A stretch of DNA of 64,000 nt from Spirosoma oryzicola (GTDB lineage Bacteria; Bacteroidota; Bacteroidia; Cytophagales; Spirosomataceae), in NCBI RefSeq assembly GCF_021233055.1, contig NZ_CP089538.1:3612501-3676500 (forward strand), given 5' to 3'. Below, one piece after another: positions 53,319-61,437 of the stretch. A program made the position numbers and the translations under genes. The first letter of the stretch is position 1. The number at the start of each line of letters is the position of its first letter. The notes under the pieces were generated by a model that was not told the DNA's origin, made no database searches, and saw only the letters and a program-made list of their open reading frames with translations.

Positions 53319-54857
53319 CTAATCTTCACGTCCTTCTTTCCGGTTAGCATCGGCCATCCGGACTATCTTGGGCGTAAATTTCGCCAGAACCGATACCAGA
53401 TCGTGCTGGGCATTAATGACGGTTTCAATGTCTTTGTAGACCATCGGAGCCTCGTCCAGATCACCCCCGATCAACTGCACATCGGCTTGCTGGAGGGCTT
53501 TATTCCATTCCGAACGCGTAATGCGGGCAAAGGCTTGCGTACGTGACATTAATCGACCCGCTCCGTGCGACGCCGAATTCAGTGAATCCGCATTCCCTCG
53601 TCCGCGCACCACGAAACCGGGCTGCGTCATTGATCCCGGAATGATGCCTAGCACATCCTGTCCGGCGGGAGTAGCTCCTTTTCGGTGAACAATCACCTCG
53701 CGACCGTCCGGAAGTTGCTCTTTCCAGGCAAAATTGTGGTGGTTTTCGACCATAGTCAGTGGCGTTTGACCGAGCGCTTTCGCCAGTTTTCGATGGATCT
53801 CGTGGTGATTAGCCGATGCGTATTCGCCCGCCAGATTCATGGCAATCCAATACTCCTGCCCTTCTTCGGTATTCAGATCGAGCCACGCCAGATGAGCCGC
53901 CTGCTTCGGAAGCCGGGTACGCTGCATCGCCAGCTTCGAGTAATAATTGGCGACGTTCCCACCGAACCCACGTGATCCCGAATGAGATAACAAGGCCAGA
54001 TACTCACCCGGCGGCAGATTCAGCTGGTCATCGTTGGTGTACACCTCTACGATACCCCATTCGACAAAGTGATTACCCGTACCGGAGCTTCCCAATTGCC
54101 GATATGCTTTGTCCTTTAAATCACGAATTACTTTGGTGGCTCGCCACTGGGGTAAGTCCATCACACTCTCATCGATCTTCTGGCGGGTTTCGCCCCCCAT
54201 ACCGAATTTGGTTTGCTCGACCAGCGATTTTTTCAACAAGTCCGGTTCTCGGTTTAAAAACGCGGGTGGCAGATCGAACACCGACAGGCACATTCGGCAG
54301 GCAATATCGACACCGACCGCGTACGGAATAACGGTATTGGCATCCGTGGCAAGGACTCCACCAATGGGCAATCCATATCCCTGGTGTGCGTCGGGCATCA
54401 GCGCACCAGCGACTGAAACAGGTAAGCTAGCGGCTGTTCCCATTTGTACCAAAGCGCCTTCTTCGATCTGCTCACGCCCAAACACGGCATACGGCAGTGA
54501 TTCGGTGCGTAAGGCAAAGTCTCGTTCGGTCTGCTTCTCGCTAGCGTCTGACACGTACGGAGCCGGTTCAGGAGGCAGGTAGGTCGCCCCCGTCTCACTA
54601 AGCGGCACGGGGATACCCCGCTTGTTTAGCTCATAGACAGAGCGAGCTAGATTCGTGACTTTGTTGCTCGAGTAAGCGTATTTTTTGGGATGTTGCAGCA
54701 TCTGCGCCAGCAGACCCATCACCTTTTCTTTCGGGTAGTTGGCCCGTTGTACCAGCCCGTTGGCTACGCGCAAAAAGGATGCGTGTAACTCGTCGGGAAT
54801 TGGAGCCAGTTTAAGGATGTCGTCAAGTGTGATTGGTATTGTTATTGGCGTTTTCAT
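53319..54857 (-). CDS. rtcB: RtcB-family RNA ligase
   Basis: 512 residues from the ATG at 54857; a TTG two codons upstream is unlikely. All RtcB landmarks are present: LMPDAHQGYGLPIGGV, GVDIACRM with Asp184 and Cys187 of the metal site, LLSHSGSRGFG, NHHNFAW, HRKGATPA, IPGSM, and SASHGAGRLMSR near the guanylylated His. About 100 residues longer than E. coli RtcB (408), mostly at the N-terminus (helical, residues 1-110). It joins 2',3'-cyclic phosphate or 3'-phosphate RNA ends to 5'-OH ends with GTP and manganese, repairing tRNA or rRNA cut by toxins or stress. A slipin stump and two hairpins lie between it and the divergent WYL regulator. No RtcA or PrfH is nearby. Confidence 0.93.
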   Translation of the reverse strand: MKTPITIPITLDDILKLAPIPDELHASFLRVANGLVQRANYPKEKVMGLLAQMLQHPKKYAYSSNKVTNLARSVYELNKRGIPVPLSETGATYLPPEPAPYVSDASEKQTERDFALRTESLPYAVFGREQIEEGALVQMGTAASLPVSVAGALMPDAHQGYGLPIGGVLATDANTVIPYAVGVDIACRMCLSVFDLPPAFLNREPDLLKKSLVEQTKFGMGGETRQKIDESVMDLPQWRATKVIRDLKDKAYRQLGSSGTGNHFVEWGIVEVYTNDDQLNLPPGEYLALLSHSGSRGFGGNVANYYSKLAMQRTRLPKQAAHLAWLDLNTEEGQEYWIAMNLAGEYASANHHEIHRKLAKALGQTPLTMVENHHNFAWKEQLPDGREVIVHRKGATPAGQDVLGIIPGSMTQPGFVVRGRGNADSLNSASHGAGRLMSRTQAFARITRSEWNKALQQADVQLIGGDLDEAPMVYKDIETVINAQHDLVSVLAKFTPKIVRMADANRKEGRED

Positions 54858-54867
54858 GAGCAATTAT

Positions 54868-54919
54868 GCGGACATCCTGTCCGCTGTAAAGTAATTAACT
54901 GAGCGGACAGGATGTCCGC
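54868..54919 (-). promoter_or_regulatory. Paired hairpins in the rtcB leader
   Basis: Two 17-base hairpins (54868-54884 and 54903-54919; 7-base arms, 3-base loops) are reverse complements of each other, so they can also pair into one 18-base stem (54868-54885 with 54902-54919). They start 10 bases upstream of the rtcB ATG. Two alternative RNA folds are therefore possible. Could be a riboregulator, a REP-type insertion, or a terminator of the upstream remnant. Confidence 0.6.
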
Positions 54920-54926
54920 GTTAGGA

Positions 54927-55157
54927 TTAGCGGGACCGAACGAACAGCTGTTTTAATTGATCAACCATCGAGCCACCGTTGGACACCGAAATTGAATTGA
55001 TCTTGTCCGCGATTTTCTCCACGTATTCCATTTCTTTTAACTTCCAAAGCATCTCATTGTCTTCCATTAGTTTGGCAGTGTTCAGTAAACTCCGGGTTGA
55101 TGCAGTCATTTCGCGACCTATGGTGTGGTTAGCCGACGTTTTTTTACAGGCCAAAGG
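54927..55157 (-). pseudogene. Probable 3' remnant of an RtcB-associated slipin (SPFH/band-7) gene
   Basis: An open frame of about 76 codons with no good start: an in-frame stop sits at 55158-55160, the first possible start is a TTG (55154) and the first ATG is at 55109 (60 residues). The sequence (ACKKTSANHTIGREMTAS, then TRSLLNTAKLMEDNEML, then LKEMEYVEKIADKINSISVS and VDQLKQLF) matches my memory of the C-terminal coiled-coil tail of slipin-family proteins encoded beside rtcB in Bacteroidota. The SPFH domain, normally about 300 residues before it, is missing, and the sequence upstream runs straight into the WYL promoter. It is therefore probably a deletion remnant. A functional short helical peptide from the ATG at 55109 cannot be excluded. 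Confidence 0.6.
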
Positions 55158-55166
55158 TTAAGGGCT

Positions 55167-55215
55167 ACTGCGCAGTGTTTTTGCGCAGTTCAGAAAATTT
55201 TTCCATTTTTCTGAA
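55167..55215. promoter_or_regulatory. Two abutting inverted repeats before the WYL gene
   Basis: ACTGCGCA-n7-TGCGCAGT (55167-55189) and TTCAGAAAA-n9-TTTTCTGAA (55189-55215). They lie 15-63 bases upstream of the WYL start and just upstream of the slipin remnant, where a regulator controlling both directions would bind. GCGCAGT also repeats directly at 13-base spacing. Confidence 0.55.
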
Positions 55216-55229
55216 AATTGATTAACCCG

Positions 55230-56273
55230 ATGCCTGCCAATCGCAATGCGCTTGTTCGCTATAAAACGTTAGATGCTTGTCTGCGCAACCGCCAGCGAAA
55301 ATGGACGCTCGACGACCTGATCGAAACGGTATCGGAAGCACTTTACGAATACGAAGGGCTTGACAAAGGCATTAGCCGACGTACCGTTCAGGCAGATCTG
55401 CAACTCATGCGGAGCGATAAACTAGGCTATTTCGCGCCCATCGTTGTCATTGACAAAAAGTATTATACCTACGCGGACCCAGCATACAGCATTACCAACA
55501 TTCCGCTGTCGGACGGTGATCTATCGCGCATGAACGAAGCGGTTGAAGTCTTGAAGCAATTCAAAGGGTTTTCTCATTTCACAGCCCTCAACGAAGTCGT
55601 GCAGAAGCTGGAAGATTACGTGTACTCGACAGCGCAGAAATCGATCCCGGTGATTGATTTCGAGAAAAACGATTCCCTGAAAGGACTTCATTTTCTGGAT
55701 GACTTATACCAAGCCGTCGTTCAGAAGCAGGCCGTTCGCATACAATACCAATCCTTCTCAGCCCGGTTACCGAATACATTCGTGTTTCACGTCTGGTGGC
55801 TAAAAGAATTTAAGAACCGCTGGTTTGCGGTGGGTATGCGCGACGGGAAAAAGAACCTTATGCATCTGGCGCTGGACCGGATGCTGACCGTTGATGGGGC
55901 ACCTGATACGGATTACACACCCAATCAACACATTGACCCGGAACTGTACTACCAGGATGTGATCGGCGTATCGGTCAGTGAAAATATGCGGGCGATCGTC
56001 GTAAAACTCTTTGTTACGCGAATACATGCACCTTACGTCGAAACAAAGCCGCTTCATCACTCTCAGCAGATTGTTGAGCGAATGGCCGATGGGATTGTCA
56101 TCCAGCTCAAGGTGCAGCACAACTTTGAGCTGGAAAAGGAAATTCTGGGATTTGGCGAAGGCGTGCAAGTGCTCGGCCCCGAACGACTCCGCCGAATTAT
56201 TCAGCGCCGTTTGCATGCTGGACTAAACGCTTACGAACCGGTAAACGAGACACCATTAGCCGGAGAACAGTGA
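55230..56273 (+). CDS. WYL-domain transcriptional regulator
   Basis: 347 residues from the ATG at 55230; a TTG at 55218 is also open. N-terminal winged helix (about 8-85: LVRYKTLDACLRNRQRKWTLDDLIETVSEAL, then ISRRTVQADLQLM as recognition helix). The WYL domain (about 165-235) has AVRIQYQSF and WWLKEFKNRWFAVG in place of the canonical WYL strand, then MHLALDRM. The WYL C-terminal domain follows (about 245-335). WYL proteins sense nucleic-acid-type ligands and control DNA- and RNA-damage or defence genes. Divergent from rtcB, so it probably regulates RNA repair as RtcR does in E. coli, with a different sensor. Confidence 0.88.
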   Translation: MPANRNALVRYKTLDACLRNRQRKWTLDDLIETVSEALYEYEGLDKGISRRTVQADLQLMRSDKLGYFAPIVVIDKKYYTYADPAYSITNIPLSDGDLSRMNEAVEVLKQFKGFSHFTALNEVVQKLEDYVYSTAQKSIPVIDFEKNDSLKGLHFLDDLYQAVVQKQAVRIQYQSFSARLPNTFVFHVWWLKEFKNRWFAVGMRDGKKNLMHLALDRMLTVDGAPDTDYTPNQHIDPELYYQDVIGVSVSENMRAIVVKLFVTRIHAPYVETKPLHHSQQIVERMADGIVIQLKVQHNFELEKEILGFGEGVQVLGPERLRRIIQRRLHAGLNAYEPVNETPLAGEQ

Positions 56274-56312
56274 TGCCTTTTGCATCGTATCGTACTGTTC
56301 GCAGGGCGACCG

Positions 56313-58949
56313 TCAACCCTGTAAACTGTCGTATTTTCGGTCGATCAGTTCAGCGACTAACCCCGTCCAGCCGGTTTGATGGCTAGCGCCCACTCCCCGC
56401 CCATTATCGCCGTCGAAATATTCATAGAAGAGAACGTAGTCCCGGAAGTGCGGGTCCTGATACTTCGGATGCTGTCCGAAGGTAACCCGTTGTCCCGATT
56501 CGTTCAGGGTGAATAAAGAGATAAGTCGGCAAGTCAGTTCGCAGGCCACCGCTTTTAGCGTAATCTGCTTTCCTGAACCAATCGGGTACTCGACGGTGAA
56601 ATCGTCGCCGAAGTAGTCATAGAAACGTTCGATGGACTCAATCATAAGGTAGTTCAAGGGCATCCAGACTGGTCCGCGCCAGTTGCTGTTTCCACCGAAC
56701 ATGGCGCTGTCGCTCTCGGCGGGCGTGTACGCTAACCGGAAGGTCGTGTCGTCAAGCGTAAACTCGTACGGCTGATCGCGATATACTTTCGACACCGCCC
56801 GAACGCCGTGCGGACTCAGGAATTCCGTTTCGTCGAGGATCTTGCTGAGTAGCGATTTCAGTCGAAATCCCCTCAACAAACTCAGCAGCCGTTTTTCTTC
56901 TTTTCCAGCTTCGGTATAGCGTGAAACCTGACTGTACAGATCGGGTCGATGGCTTTGAAACCACTCCATCCGCTTCCGAAAGCCGGGACGTTGTTGTAGT
57001 AGTTCGTCGCTTAAAATTTCAACCGCAAACATGGGAATCAACCCAACCATCGTTCGAACGCGCAGCCGCTTTACGTTACCGTCAGACATTCGAAGCTGAT
57101 CGTAAAAGAAGCCGTCCTGTTCGTCCCAAAGACCCTGACTGTTCTCGCCGATGCTGGTCATAGCTCCGGCTATGTATAGAAAATGGTCGAAGAATTTCGT
57201 AGCCAGTTCATCATAGACGGGGTCGTGCTGCGCCAGTTCGAGCGCAATTCGCATCATATTAAGCGCGTACATCGCCATCCAGCTCGTACCGTCGGCCTGT
57301 TCAAGATGGCTACCATCGGGCAGTATGGCATTGCGGTCAAACACGCCAATGTTATCAAGGCCCAAAAAGCCTCCCTCGAAGATATTATTTCCCGATTCGT
57401 CTTTTCGGTTTACCCACCACGTAAAGTTGAGCAACAGCTTATGAAAAATGCCCCGTAAAAACCGAATGTCTTCTTCGCCCGGCGGTTTACGCTCCAGCTC
57501 CATGCGGTAAATACGCCACGACGCCCAGGCATGAACCGGTGGATTCACGTCGCTAAACGACCATTCGTAGGCGGGTAGCTGCCCGTTCGGGTGCATAAAC
57601 CACTCGTTGGTCAACAACATGAGTTGCTGCTTGGCAAAACCCGGATCAATAACGGCAAACGTAACGCAATGAAACGCCCAATCCCAGGCCGCGTACCACG
57701 GATACTCCCATTTGTCGGGCATCGAAATAACACCCGCATTGATCAGTTGCAACCAGGTGTGGTTCCGGCCTTTGGCTCGCTCCGGTGGTGGTGGCGGACT
57801 GTTGGGATCGCCAGATAGCCAGCGCGACACGTCGTAATAGTAATACTGCTTGCTCCAGAGCATACCGGCAAACGCCTGACGTTGTACCAGCTTTTCGTCG
57901 TCCGTTGCCTGAGCGGGGTGAATGCTGGCGTAAAACGCATCGGCTTCGGCCTTGCATTGTGCGCTTATCGCATCGAAATCCGCGAAGGGATCGCTCAAGC
58001 CGGTCGATTCCAGCCGGAGCCGAATGGTTGTTGAGCCTCCGGCCTCCACCGTAATTACGTAATGCGCGGCTGCTTTAGTACCCGTTTTTTCCGGATTGAC
58101 GGTATCCGCGCCGTACACAACATGATCGTTAATGCCGTCTTTCGGATAGCGGGCTCCGTTGTGCGTGTTGTACAGCCGGACCAGGTTAGATTCGTTCTCG
58201 CAGAACAGCCAGTCCGGCTGGCCTTCCGCGTGGCATACATACCGACCTAGCTGCACCTGCTGGGCCAACACGGTTCCATCCGATTGAAGACTTAACTGCG
58301 GCTGTTGGCTTGGCACCCCATCGGAGTCGTCCCCCCAGACCCACGTATTTCGAAACCAAAGCGTGGGGAATACGTGCAATTGAGCCGTTTCGGGCCCTCG
58401 GTTGACTACCGTAATCGTCATTAGTATATCCTGCGGTCCGGCTTTCGCGTACTCAATGAACACATCGAAGTAGCGATCTTCATCGAACAGTCCGGTATCA
58501 AGCAACTCAAATTCGGGATCCTGCCGCGTCCGACGCCGGTTTTCAGCGATTAGCTGCGTATACGGGTAGGCAGCCTGCGGATATTTGTACAGCATCCGCT
58601 GGTAGGAATGCGAGGGCGTATTGTCGAGATAATAGTACAACTCCTTCACATCTTCGCCATGATTGCCCTCGCCGTTGGTCAGGCCAAAATAGCGTTCCTT
58701 GATAATCGGGTCGCTGCCGTTCCAGAGTGCCAGGGCCAGGCAAAGCTGTTGTTTATCATCGCAGAATCCCCCGATACCGTCTTCGCCCCAGCGGTAAGTG
58801 TAGCTACGCGCCATGTCGTGGGTTGTGTAATTCCACGCATCGCCGTTCGCACTATAATCTTCGCGGACAGTTCCCCACTGGCGGTCAGATACGTAGGGGC
58901 CCCACTGCCGCCAGGCGGGGTCTTGTAAGCGTTGTTGTTCGGTGGTCAA
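56313..58949 (-). CDS. GH63-like / MGH1-type glucosidase
   Basis: 878 residues. No ATG is available at the N-terminus: the frame opens with TTG at 58949 (a stop lies two codons upstream, and the next Met is near residue 47 within a conserved block), so TTG is the likely start. The protein has the (alpha/alpha)6 glucosidase architecture: RQWGTVREDYSANGDAWNYTTHDMARSYTYRWGEDGIGGF at the N-terminus, WKYPWYAAWDWAFHCVTFA-type and AYEWSFSDVNPPVHAWASWRIY barrel motifs, and NWRGPVWMPLNYLMIESIERFYDYFG near the end. No signal peptide, so cytoplasmic. Relatives hydrolyse alpha-glucosides such as mannosylglycerate, glucosylglycerate or kojibiose-type bonds; the substrate is unresolved. Confidence 0.88.
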   Translation of the reverse strand: MTTEQQRLQDPAWRQWGPYVSDRQWGTVREDYSANGDAWNYTTHDMARSYTYRWGEDGIGGFCDDKQQLCLALALWNGSDPIIKERYFGLTNGEGNHGEDVKELYYYLDNTPSHSYQRMLYKYPQAAYPYTQLIAENRRRTRQDPEFELLDTGLFDEDRYFDVFIEYAKAGPQDILMTITVVNRGPETAQLHVFPTLWFRNTWVWGDDSDGVPSQQPQLSLQSDGTVLAQQVQLGRYVCHAEGQPDWLFCENESNLVRLYNTHNGARYPKDGINDHVVYGADTVNPEKTGTKAAAHYVITVEAGGSTTIRLRLESTGLSDPFADFDAISAQCKAEADAFYASIHPAQATDDEKLVQRQAFAGMLWSKQYYYYDVSRWLSGDPNSPPPPPERAKGRNHTWLQLINAGVISMPDKWEYPWYAAWDWAFHCVTFAVIDPGFAKQQLMLLTNEWFMHPNGQLPAYEWSFSDVNPPVHAWASWRIYRMELERKPPGEEDIRFLRGIFHKLLLNFTWWVNRKDESGNNIFEGGFLGLDNIGVFDRNAILPDGSHLEQADGTSWMAMYALNMMRIALELAQHDPVYDELATKFFDHFLYIAGAMTSIGENSQGLWDEQDGFFYDQLRMSDGNVKRLRVRTMVGLIPMFAVEILSDELLQQRPGFRKRMEWFQSHRPDLYSQVSRYTEAGKEEKRLLSLLRGFRLKSLLSKILDETEFLSPHGVRAVSKVYRDQPYEFTLDDTTFRLAYTPAESDSAMFGGNSNWRGPVWMPLNYLMIESIERFYDYFGDDFTVEYPIGSGKQITLKAVACELTCRLISLFTLNESGQRVTFGQHPKYQDPHFRDYVLFYEYFDGDNGRGVGASHQTGWTGLVAELIDRKYDSLQG

Positions 58950-58987
58950 TTGCTACGGTAGTAATGGTCTAATGATGCCTGACTGTT

Positions 58988-59052
58988 GACGCAGGATGCA
59001 TGAGGGAAGCAGCATGCATCGGAAATCATGCTTCCCTCATGCATCCTGCGTC
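58988..59052 (-). terminator. Long perfect hairpin after the SDR gene
   Basis: Perfect 24-base arms (58988-59011, 59029-59052) and a 17-base loop, 10 bases after the SDR stop (minus strand). The loop also contains GCATGCATC, echoing part of the arm. It separates the SDR from the glucosidase downstream, which starts 38 bases further on. Confidence 0.75.
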
Positions 59053-59062
59053 GCACTTATTC

Positions 59063-59872
59063 TCAGCCTCCTGTCGCGAACGGTTCGATTACGGTCATGC
59101 CACCATCAATAAAGATACTGGCACCCGTAATATAATCCGACAAATCGGAGGCCAGAAACACAGCGAGGTTACCAACATCCTGCGGTTGACCGATACGGTT
59201 GTACGGAATCAATGACATAAGGCTGTTCAGCGCCTGTGGTGTTTCCCAGGCTGCACGGTTGATCGGTGTCTGAATAGCACCAGGGCAAATGCTGTTGACG
59301 CGGATCTGACGATCACCGTACTCCTGCGCCAGCGACTGCATCAGCATTTTAATGGCCCCTTTCGAAGCGGCATAATTAATGTGTCCGGCCCAGGGAATCA
59401 CTTCGTGTACTGAACTCATGCAAATAATCTTTCCGGTGGCGAGGGAAACCTCCGGGCGTGGTCCCCGACGTAGAAACTCACGGATGGCTGCGCGCGCGCA
59501 CAAGAACTGACCCGTCAGGTTAACACTGATGACCGTATTCCACTGCTCCAGCGTCATTTCGTCGAATTTCGCGTCGCGTTGTAGCCCCGCGTTATTGACC
59601 AGAATATCAACGGTTCCGTACTGAGCGACGACATCAGCAAACAGTTGGGTAACTTCTTCTTCCTTACTGACATCACATTGGATAACAGTACCGGCTCCAC
59701 CAGCATCCGTAATTTCTTTCAGCACAGCCTCGGCTTCATCCTTACTTTTTGCTGACGAGTGGTTGACGATAACCGTAGCACCGGCCTTAGCCAGTGCTTT
59801 AGCGACACCCGCACCAATTCCACTACTGGACCCGGTAATAATGGCGATTTGCCCTTTAAGAACATTATCCAT
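59063..59872 (-). CDS. SDR-family oxidoreductase, glucose-1-dehydrogenase-like
   Basis: 269 residues from the ATG at 59872; an ATG at 59881 adds three residues. TGSSSGIG (13-20), NNAG (93-96), catalytic Ser154, Tyr167, Lys171 (SSVHEVIPWAGHINYAASK), and the C-terminal LASDLSDYITGASIFIDGGM signature of the classical SDRs annotated as glucose 1-dehydrogenase. NHSSAKS after the second strand favours NADP(H), by the lack of Asp there. It may oxidise glucose or a related sugar. Upstream of the GH63-like glucosidase on the same strand, a possible functional link, though a strong hairpin intervenes. Confidence 0.88.
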   Translation of the reverse strand: MDNVLKGQIAIITGSSSGIGAGVAKALAKAGATVIVNHSSAKSKDEAEAVLKEITDAGGAGTVIQCDVSKEEEVTQLFADVVAQYGTVDILVNNAGLQRDAKFDEMTLEQWNTVISVNLTGQFLCARAAIREFLRRGPRPEVSLATGKIICMSSVHEVIPWAGHINYAASKGAIKMLMQSLAQEYGDRQIRVNSICPGAIQTPINRAAWETPQALNSLMSLIPYNRIGQPQDVGNLAVFLASDLSDYITGASIFIDGGMTVIEPFATGG

Positions 59873-59948
59873 GAAGAACATAAATTAATATAGTCAGTAC
59901 AATTAAAAAGCTGGCTTACGGATCATGCGTACGGCGGCTTACATCTTT

Positions 59949-59987
59949 GTTAGCGATTATTCCCTATTTTAGAGACGTTTCGCTAAC
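59949..59987. promoter_or_regulatory. Inverted repeat upstream of the bestrophin gene
   Basis: GTTAGCGA and TCGCTAAC (59949-59956, 59980-59987), perfect 8-base arms 23 bases apart, 30 bases upstream of the ATG at 60018, within the divergent promoter. Operator candidate only. Confidence 0.35.
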
Positions 59988-60017
59988 GAATTGTATCCCT
60001 CCTCATTTTAACTACCC

Positions 60018-61031
60018 ATGTACACAACCAAACGCGTCCCTTTCCACATTGTTTTTCCGTTCACCTGGCGAGCCGTCCTGCTTTTCTTAGGTTATTCCAC
60101 GATTATCTGTCTGTTGTATTCCCTGGCGGGCTGGACTTTTCTGGCGATTCCATTCGTTCCGGTGGCTACTATTGGCACCGCCGTCGCTTTTTACGTTGGC
60201 TTTAAAAACAACTCATCGTATGATCGGTTATGGGAAGCCCGGCGAATTTGGGGGAGTATTACCAACGCCAGCCGGTCGTGGGGCATTATGGTGCTCGACT
60301 ACATATCTTCGGCCCAACCAAACGATTTGCTGGAAAAAGCTGAGCTAAAGACTACGCGAGAAAAACTCATTTACCGGCATTTGGCTTATATAACGGCCCT
60401 GCGGGTGCAGCTTCGGCAAAAACCCGTTTGGGAGTTGCATCATAACCCCGCCCACGACATTATCGAACGGATTGAGTCTTTCCGGCAATGTAGTTTAGAT
60501 AAGGAACTGAGCCGTTTTCTGTCAGACACCGAGGTTGAAGCGCTGATCAAACACCCGAACCCGGCTACTTATTTGCTCCGGCAGCAATCCGCCGACCTAC
60601 GGCGACTGCGTGAAGACAACCAACTTTCGGAATACTATCACGTCGATCTGGAACGGATGCTCGTTGAGTTTTACAACCAGCAGGGCGCTTGCGAACGGAT
60701 CAAATCGTTTCCCTTCCCCCGTCAGTACGCTTATTTCAGCTTTATTTTCACTTGGTTGTTTATTGCCGTTCTCCCGTACGGGTTGCTTACCGAGATGGCA
60801 AAAGTGAGTGGCTGGCACATCTGGCTGACCGTTCCTTTTTTTACGGTTATAGCCTGGATATTCAATACGATGGAAATTGTCGGTGATACCAGCGAAAACC
60901 CGTTCGAAAATAGCATCAACGATATACCGATGACGGCCATTTGCCGCAATATTGAAATTGACTTGCGTGATATGCTGGGCGAAACGGAGCTACCCAAACG
61001 AGTGCAGGCAATCGATAACATTCTTATGTAA
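60018..61031 (+). CDS. Bestrophin-family (YneE-type) anion channel
   Basis: 337 residues. The N-terminal half has two hydrophobic segments (about 18-40 and 45-65), with FYVGFKNNSSYDRLWEARRIWGSITNASRSWG, the most conserved stretch of bacterial bestrophins. The C-terminal half has the paired segments (about 230-255, 265-285) ending in GDTSENPFENSINDIPMTAICRNIEIDLRDMLGE, the family's acidic C-terminal motif. Bacterial bestrophins form pentameric channels for chloride or cations in the inner membrane. Monocistronic: a divergent SDR upstream, a terminator downstream. Confidence 0.92.
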   Translation: MYTTKRVPFHIVFPFTWRAVLLFLGYSTIICLLYSLAGWTFLAIPFVPVATIGTAVAFYVGFKNNSSYDRLWEARRIWGSITNASRSWGIMVLDYISSAQPNDLLEKAELKTTREKLIYRHLAYITALRVQLRQKPVWELHHNPAHDIIERIESFRQCSLDKELSRFLSDTEVEALIKHPNPATYLLRQQSADLRRLREDNQLSEYYHVDLERMLVEFYNQQGACERIKSFPFPRQYAYFSFIFTWLFIAVLPYGLLTEMAKVSGWHIWLTVPFFTVIAWIFNTMEIVGDTSENPFENSINDIPMTAICRNIEIDLRDMLGETELPKRVQAIDNILM

Positions 61032-61437
61032 CACGGGCGAACGACAAAAGTCGCTGCTTATCGAGGTAGGCCGTTTTACCTTTTATTCCGGCGGATGAAA
61101 CCAACAATTGGTTTCATCCGCCGGCTTTTTTTATCCGAAAACTTATCTGACTCCCTCGGCTGTCCGATGGGTCATTTTACTAGAATTGTATTTTAAGGGT
61201 GTAAATTTTTCTCAAAAAATCAGATTGTCCTAAAATTTAAAATTATTAGAAAAATGCAAATTATACGTCATTTATAGGGACTTGTTGTATTTTTTCAATA
61301 AACAGCCCACAATACCTATATTCGATTGTCTTTTTACATGAACTTTTCCTAAAACGCTGACAATCAAGCCTACTCCTATTGCATTAAATAGCCTTTGCCG
61401 CACACCTTTGTCACGGTAAAACAAAATTTCAAACCAA
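61032..61437. other. Intergenic region downstream of the bestrophin gene
   Basis: 406 bases. The first 100 hold the bestrophin terminator. From 61140 the sequence becomes AT-rich (about 70% A+T by eye) and must contain the promoter and a long leader of the following secreted-protein gene. No exact TAnnTTTG; TATATTCG at 61317-61324 is one mismatch away. No gene is visible. Confidence 0.5.
61088..61132 (+). terminator. Terminator of the bestrophin gene
   Basis: Perfect 17-base arms (61088-61104, 61108-61124), loop CAA, followed by C and a T7 tract. 56 bases after the stop. Confidence 0.9.

Noticed and set aside
54927..55109. The short frame from the ATG at 55109 considered as an intact toxin/antitoxin-like gene
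   Set aside because: The similarity I perceive to slipin C-termini extends upstream of that ATG into the part with no start, which fits a gene remnant better than an intact small gene. Kept as a lower-probability alternative.
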